In this document: one piece after another, positions 60,266-64,000 of the stretch | How the letters are laid out: every line of letters starts with the position of its first letter | Position numbering within the stretch: the first letter of the stretch is position 1 | Source of the DNA: Ligustrum vulgare | Taxonomy: Eukaryota; Streptophyta; Magnoliopsida; Lamiales; Oleaceae | DNA length: 64,000 nt | Direction: 5' to 3' | Assembly (NCBI GenBank): GCA_963555705.1 | Contig: OY743177.1 | Coordinates: forward strand, 54,382,096 to 54,446,095 | Notes under the pieces: generated by a model | Database searches by the model: none | What the model was told of the DNA's origin: nothing | What the model saw: the letters and a program-made list of their open reading frames with translations, nothing else | Program-made: the position numbers and the translations under genes

Positions 60266-60708
60266 TAAATTTTTCCTCTAGTATACTCAATTTCTAGAAT
60301 AAGTTCTGTTTTATATTTTATTTCTTTATATATCATTATATTATATTCACAGAATTCTTCAATTGATCTTAGCATTAGTTTCATTTGTTGTGCTCTATAA
60401 TATTTTGCATAATATTCCATTTTTCCTATTTTATTATATTTCTCTTTATTGGTTCTTTCTTTTTTTTCAAAAATCATCTGTATTCTAGGTAATTGTTTTA
60501 AGATTCTATTATAATATTCTCTCTTTTTCTCTAATGATTTTAATCTTAGCTTTTCTTGTCTTTTTATATTTCTTTCTTCTCTTATCTGATCAATTAAATT
60601 TCTTCTTTGTTCAATTAATAAATCTAACTTTTTATTTGTTTCTATGTCTAGATATTTAGTTAATATACGATCTACTCTATGGTAATCCATATTCTTCAGT
60701 GATGTCAT
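60265..60708 (-). CDS. Viral ORF, highly charged helical protein (147 aa)
   Basis: Starts MTSLKNMDYHRVDRILTKYL and is dominated by Lys/Arg/Glu with long predicted helices (EERNIKRQEKLRLKSLEKKR). Open throughout, and coupled to the next ORF by TAATG. No catalytic motif. It lies between the primer-binding site and the structural genes of the viral relic. Function unknown. Confidence 0.45.
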   Translation of the reverse strand: MTSLKNMDYHRVDRILTKYLDIETNKKLDLLIEQRRNLIDQIREERNIKRQEKLRLKSLEKKREYYNRILKQLPRIQMIFEKKERTNKEKYNKIGKMEYYAKYYRAQQMKLMLRSIEEFCEYNIMIYKEIKYKTELILEIEYTRGKI

Positions 60709-60908
60709 TTTGTATTAATTCTTCTATGATGTCATTCTCTATTAAATCTAATATTTCATTTATTATAAAATATTCTTTTATTATATTAAAATTTATTAGA
60801 TCATATATATCTCTTTTTATGTCTTCATTTAAATCTTTTAAAACTTTTAAGATTTCTACTTTATAATTATCAGGTAATATTAATGTTCGAGTGATTATAT
60901 ATTCTGGA

Positions 60909-60939
<31 letters not shown>

Positions 60940-60959
60940 TTATCTTTTTGAACTGTCAT
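60700..60959 (-). pseudogene. Viral ORF adjoining the primer-binding site, interrupted by an (AC)13 run
   Basis: An ATG at 60957-60959, only two bases from the primer-binding site, opens a frame that enters an (AC)13 repeat (60909-60934 on the plus strand) and then stops 15 codons after the repeat. The alternative frame after the repeat is open for about 60 codons (YIITRTLILPDNYKVEI..., ending EEYGLP) and reaches the next ORF. A change in repeat number explains the break. Confidence 0.4.
60909..60934. repeat. (GT)13 microsatellite
   Basis: Thirteen perfect GT units, 27 bases from the viral primer-binding site. Confidence 0.92.
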
Positions 60960-60960
60960 A

Positions 60961-60974
60961 TGGCTCTGATACCA
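60961..60974 (-). other. Pararetroviral primer-binding site (initiator tRNA-Met)
   Basis: On the minus strand TGGTATCAGAGCCA, which by convention marks position 1 of caulimovirid genomes. The ORFs follow to its 3' side on the same strand, which orients the whole relic. Confidence 0.75.
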
Positions 60975-61456
60975 AACGGAGGGGGTGATACAGTGAACGA
61001 ACAAAAATCAAATAAAATCATGTAAACAAAATTAATTGAAAGTATGTAGATGTAAAGATTTAAGGACTTAATTGCAACTCTTCTAAATTCTAATAGATAT
61101 AGTTGAAATATGATATGTAAGGATATTTTTGATATTTTCTAATGTCAAAGGCTATTTTTATGATTTGATAAAATTTTTGGCTATTTAGTATTTTCATAGA
61201 ATGGCTATTTAGATTATAAATACCGTTACCGGTACCTTCATTGTCAATCAATTCTTGTGCCAAGAACTACTTTTTCTACTTTCTTGATCGTGATCTGGAG
61301 ATACAGAGTCCGAATCCCTTTCCTGAAAATTGTTTTTCTGATACCAGGGAAAAAACTCTCTCTCTCTCTCTCTCACACACATACAGGATTCAAATCCCCT
61401 CTTCAGTTGAAAATCGCGGGAATTTCAAAGTTGCTCTACTCTTAAACGGATCAGGT
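60975..61456 (+). promoter_or_regulatory. Upstream region and 5' leader of NAC-3
   Basis: From about 61220 it matches the NAC-1 leader (26085-26256), including TTCATTGTCAATCAATTC and a (CT)n/(CA)n run at 61356-61382. The stretch 60975-61220 is of uncertain origin, viral leader or host. An in-frame ATG at 61241 would add 72 residues, but this extension is not conserved as protein in the other copies. Confidence 0.45.
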
Positions 61457-62215
61457 ATGGCATTCCCAATACCACCAGGTTTCGTTTTTAAACCCACTGA
61501 TCAAGAACTTATCACACGTTACTTAAAACCCAAAGCAATGGGATTGCCATTGCCATGCGATAGATTTCTTGAACGAAATATATACGGAAAGAATGGTACC
61601 CCATGGATTGTTTTTCCCAACAGCGATCCGTGGGAAATTGTTGGGGACTCCGAAGTTCGTGTTGTGAAGAAGGAAATTTACGTATTTACAGAGTTGGAAA
61701 AGATAGGTAGAAGGAATTTTTTTAGGGTGGCCGGCTGTGGAACGTGGGACGGGAAATCTAAGGCGAAAGTTATCAAGAATTGCAAGGGAGAAGTCATCGG
61801 TGCCAAGAAGTCATTTACTTTCAAAGTGAACGGAGACTTGAATCAAGAGGAGATAGATAAGAAGAAGGGTCGTTGGATAATGCACGAGTATACTTTGGCT
61901 AGAAGTTCTTTGGAGGGAGTGAATAACAAGGATTATGCCGTTTGTCGAATTTCATGGGATCTGCCAAAATGCTGTGTAGAAGAGGAAGAAGAGCCTGGTC
62001 TTGTTGCTGAATCTGATTTCAGAATTGTAGAAAACATTGATGAATCAAGAAACCGAAGATCAAGTTTTGAATACCCGACTAAAAAGAGGGTCTGCGTTGA
62101 AAAGGATTTTGACGGCAAGAAGCTGAACTCTGGAGCTGCCTCTGATGAAGATTTTTTATATTGGCTTGACAACATGATTTTCTGCGACTACAATGACTTT
62201 TTATTTGGACAATAG
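61457..62215 (+). CDS. NAC-3: intact divergent NAC-domain transcription factor (252 aa)
   Basis: Nuclear plant transcription factor by family. NAC blocks: PPGFVFKPTDQELITRYL (residues 6-23), FPNSDPWEIVGDSEV (53-67), IYVFTELEKIGRRNFFRVAG (74-93), GCGTWDGKSKAKVI (93-106) at the place of the usual DNA-contact WKATGKDKP block, KKSFTFKVNG (117-126) and GRWIMHEYTLA (138-148). The W-K-A-T-G core is changed to T-W-D-G-K, so DNA preference may differ. The C-terminus is short, with a KKR run (209-211) and an acidic-aromatic DEDFLYWLDNM tail (230-240) that could be an activation motif. Single exon, whereas typical NAC genes have two or three, which is unusual and may reflect a retro-copied or intron-lost founder. 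Start at the ATG conserved in the three copies; an upstream in-frame ATG exists at 61241. Confidence 0.85.
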   Translation: MAFPIPPGFVFKPTDQELITRYLKPKAMGLPLPCDRFLERNIYGKNGTPWIVFPNSDPWEIVGDSEVRVVKKEIYVFTELEKIGRRNFFRVAGCGTWDGKSKAKVIKNCKGEVIGAKKSFTFKVNGDLNQEEIDKKKGRWIMHEYTLARSSLEGVNNKDYAVCRISWDLPKCCVEEEEEPGLVAESDFRIVENIDESRNRRSSFEYPTKKRVCVEKDFDGKKLNSGAASDEDFLYWLDNMIFCDYNDFLFGQ

Positions 62216-62850
62216 GTTGTTTAGGGTCTGTTCGGCAATCTCACTTTAGTTGACAAAAAAAAAAAAAAAAAAACACAGAAATTAATTTACACAACTTCTC
62301 GTACCATTTTTTAACCCGTCACATTTTCTCTCTCCAATTTTTAACTACATATCTTACCTAGAAAATACAAATAAATCAAAAAAATAATTTCACTTCCATT
62401 TAAAATCAGCCGAACAGAGTCTTAGTTGTAGCATCAGTTTTGTCTGATTTTCTTGTAAAGTAGTTTGAGACACACGTTTGTTCTAAGGATTTGATGCAGT
62501 TTATCCATCATAGTTTGAACCTTGTTGAAGAACTTTTCTGCCCCATTATCACTGTACTAAACTTTGTTGCACTTTCAGAAGCAGATTTTTTACATTAATT
62601 GGAACTTCAATGTGTGTGTGTATGTGTGTGTGAAATCCTTATTTGAAATGCAGACATATTATGTATAGGAAGCAGGACATGACTAATAATAACCACTGTT
62701 CATAAAATTGAATCATCAGATTTTCTGATTTTGATCAACAAGTTTCAGCTGTGCAGTGGTAGTTGGACTCGACTTGGATGGATTCCACAGAGCGAACTGT
62801 GAGATGCCCTCTTCTCTAGGTTTCTCAGTTCACTATATATCAGGTGAATA
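62216..62850. other. Downstream block of NAC segment copy 3
   Basis: Non-coding, colinear with 27001-27480. A GGCAATCTCACTTTAGTTGAC stretch with a poly-A run (62256-62274) and a partner near 62400 (CAGCCGAACAGAGTC) mark a small insertion shared with copy 2 (45710-45900) but absent from copy 1. Confidence 0.6.
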
Positions 62851-63115
62851 AAGTTTAAAATAATCCACTTGGGTGAATTCCCTTATCAGAAGACTAGCCT
62901 TGTAAATAGGCTTTTCATTACCTGGTGTCCCTTCTTAATTTCACCTAGAATGACCACCTAGTACTACTTTCTGATTCTGTGTCTAGCAACCAACTTCCCA
63001 AGTGTTGTTGAATTCGCTTACCATTTTTTTCATACTTCACTGCACATTCATATCTAGTTGGTTCTGGTTCATTCAAATCACTTGCTAATGTTAAAAAGAA
63101 AAAAATTGGACCAGG
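62851..63115. other. Unclassified spacer
   Basis: The minus strand reads an LNEPEPTRYECAVKYEKNG-like stretch that might be a scrap of a retroelement polyprotein, but no diagnostic box is present. Confidence 0.3.
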
Positions 63116-63559
63116 TATATGTCTGTTCCCTATTCAGTCGCCTCTCTATTGAACTGATTTCATTTTATAGTATCTCCACTAGTCACATCATTATAGATTA
63201 TTAATTGTTATAGCCAATATTAGTGCTTGTTTGGTTGTTGTTTTAAACTTGAAAGTTGCAAACACAAATGAAAAGCAAATACTTTATCATAGTTCATGAG
63301 CTAAAATATAATGAAAATTAGCAAACATTTTGACCTTAAAGTAGTGAAAATATGGGAGTCGAAAAATGTGCTTCCAATGCTTCCAGAAAACCAGCAAACA
63401 TTTTGACCTTAACTCATTGCAATTTTTCATTAGACAATTTTGTAGGCATGACTGCCCTTGTTTGTTTGATCCATTTACTACCTAAAAATTTTCCGATTAT
63501 TTCCCTGCAATGTTTATGTTTGATTTCTCAAACTAAGAATACATTTTTCTAGTAGCCCG
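63116..63559. repeat. Duplicate of part of the O-fucosyltransferase 3'UTR intron
   Basis: Matches 13562-14217 with internal deletions: CTGTTCCCTATTCAGTCGCC, TAGTCACATCATTATAGATT, ATACTTTATCATAGTTCATG and the CATTTTGACCTTAACTCATT block occur in the same order. The match starts next to the CAG|GT donor and stops at GTAGCCC (63553-63559). Reverse shadow frames over both copies look alike for the same reason. Confidence 0.85.
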
Positions 63560-64000
63560 AGAGTACTAAGTAGGATTAAAGTTAATTTGAAAGAAACAAA
63601 GCTTTTAAAAATTTATGAACACAACACCGCCATCAATCAGTTTATGCCCAGAAATCATTGACAACTTTAAAGATCTACATAGAGAAACAAAAAGACAATT
63701 AGAATACATAAAAGAAGATTTAGGAAGACATTATAAATTATTGGATTCAGTAATTAAAAATTATCCTGATACAGATATATCGGTACTTGAAAAAATTATA
63801 ATCATAGATAAAAATAGTCTAGTTAGAAACATAGAAGAAAGACCTGAAGAATTAGAAGTAATTATAACAGAAAAGCTTTAAAACAAAATAGTAGATTTTA
63901 CACATTCTATTGTAATATAAAAGTTATCCTAGAAATTTGAAAGAATTTTTAAGACTTCCGCCTGTTAACTTCTGCAAAAAACTTTAGAATAGACCATTTT
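63560..64000 (+). other. Virus-like small-ORF region (partial, runs off window)
   Basis: Begins where the intron duplicate ends. AT-rich, Lys/Ile-rich coding style identical to that of the pararetroviral relic at 54230-60974. Confidence 0.4.
63615..63881 (+). CDS. Virus-like small ORF, 88 aa, predicted helical
   Basis: Starts MNTTPPSISLCPEIIDNFKD and has helical, coiled-coil-like character (LHRETKRQLEYIKEDLGRHY). No catalytic motif. Composition and size resemble the small ORFs of the nearby viral relics, and the ORF is intact. It may be the first ORF of a further integrated fragment continuing past the window end. Not certain to be viral. Confidence 0.4.
   Translation: MNTTPPSISLCPEIIDNFKDLHRETKRQLEYIKEDLGRHYKLLDSVIKNYPDTDISVLEKIIIIDKNSLVRNIEERPEELEVIITEKL

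Larger units (their letters stand above)
54230..60974 (-). mobile_element. Endogenous pararetrovirus integration (6.7 kb, minus strand, rearranged)
   Basis: From right to left: a tRNA-Met primer-binding site (60961-60974), a series of small ORFs, a coat-like region with a CCHC knuckle, a movement-protein-like region, two retropepsin-like domains, a short stretch that looks like the start of reverse transcriptase, then a promoter-like region (about 56000), a leader, and another set of small ORFs ending at about 54240. Most of RT and all of RNase H are missing at the join near 56290. Frames are broken by many stops. Whether the two parts (54230-56290 and 56290-60974) come from one virus is not settled. 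Confidence 0.7.

Noticed and set aside
60961..60990. LTR end beside the primer-binding site, implying an LTR retrotransposon rather than a virus
   Set aside because: No second LTR or TG...CA pair was found for it, and the downstream CCHC, movement-like and TATA/poly-A layout fits a pararetrovirus. Not fully excluded.
61241..61456. N-terminal extension of NAC-3 (start at 61241, 324 aa)
   Set aside because: The extension lies in the leader shared with copies 1 and 2, where the protein frame is not conserved, and it contains a Ser/Leu tract coded by a CT microsatellite. The ATG at 61457 is conserved in all three copies.
63352..63552. 66 aa ORF downstream of NAC-3
   Set aside because: It lies wholly in the duplicated 3'UTR intron; the equivalent frame in the original (near 14030-14200) is not coding.

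Overview
This is an AT-rich window of a flowering-plant nuclear genome, most likely a eudicot. The evidence is one split gene with plant-type introns (an O-fucosyltransferase family glycosyltransferase), three paralogous NAC-domain genes, and dense nested plant transposable elements: Ty3/gypsy, Ty1/copia, LINE, CACTA, MULE-like and Harbinger-like elements, plus endogenous pararetrovirus (EPRV) pieces. No tRNA, rRNA, CRISPR or bacterial-type operon was seen.

Layout. 1-4963: end of a minus-strand Ty3/gypsy element with a 3.5 kb LTR. 5569-13450: nine-exon O-fucosyltransferase gene (515 aa, intact), with a probable 3'UTR intron. 16200-18700: decayed Ty1/copia. 19695-24283: complete LTR retrotransposon with 596 bp LTRs, a perfect 5 bp target duplication, two internal minisatellites and no visible pol. 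24662-27480: first copy of a NAC-bearing segment (NAC-1, C-terminus frameshifted). 27578-27960: copia RT scrap. 28097-28916: MULE-like element with a perfect 9 bp target duplication. 29525-41474: Tat-type Ty3/gypsy element, broken by an inverted copy of NAC-upstream DNA (29686-32584) and by a 4.8 kb CACTA element (32893-37673). 41475-46190: second NAC segment (NAC-2, pseudogene). 46195-48775: pararetroviral movement/coat region. 48776-51057: second copy of the 3' part of the Tat element. 51058-62850: third NAC segment, opened by a LINE-bearing foldback element and by 6.7 kb of minus-strand pararetroviral sequence, ending in the intact NAC-3. 63116-63559: duplicate of part of the O-fucosyltransferase 3'UTR intron. 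63560-64000: another virus-like ORF.

History (inference). A NAC-containing block was amplified at least three times. Later insertions date the copies: a Harbinger-like MITE is only in copy 1, while a foldback element with a LINE, a smaller TIR element and a Tat LTR are shared by copies 2 and 3. The likely working host genes are the O-fucosyltransferase and NAC-3. NAC-1 keeps the DNA-binding part but has lost its normal C-terminus, and NAC-2 is dead. The unusual items are two tandem retropepsin-like domains in one decayed viral polyprotein, a viral ORF running through a microsatellite beside the primer-binding site, exon-like cargo inside CACTA and MULE elements, and clean empty sites that order the insertions.
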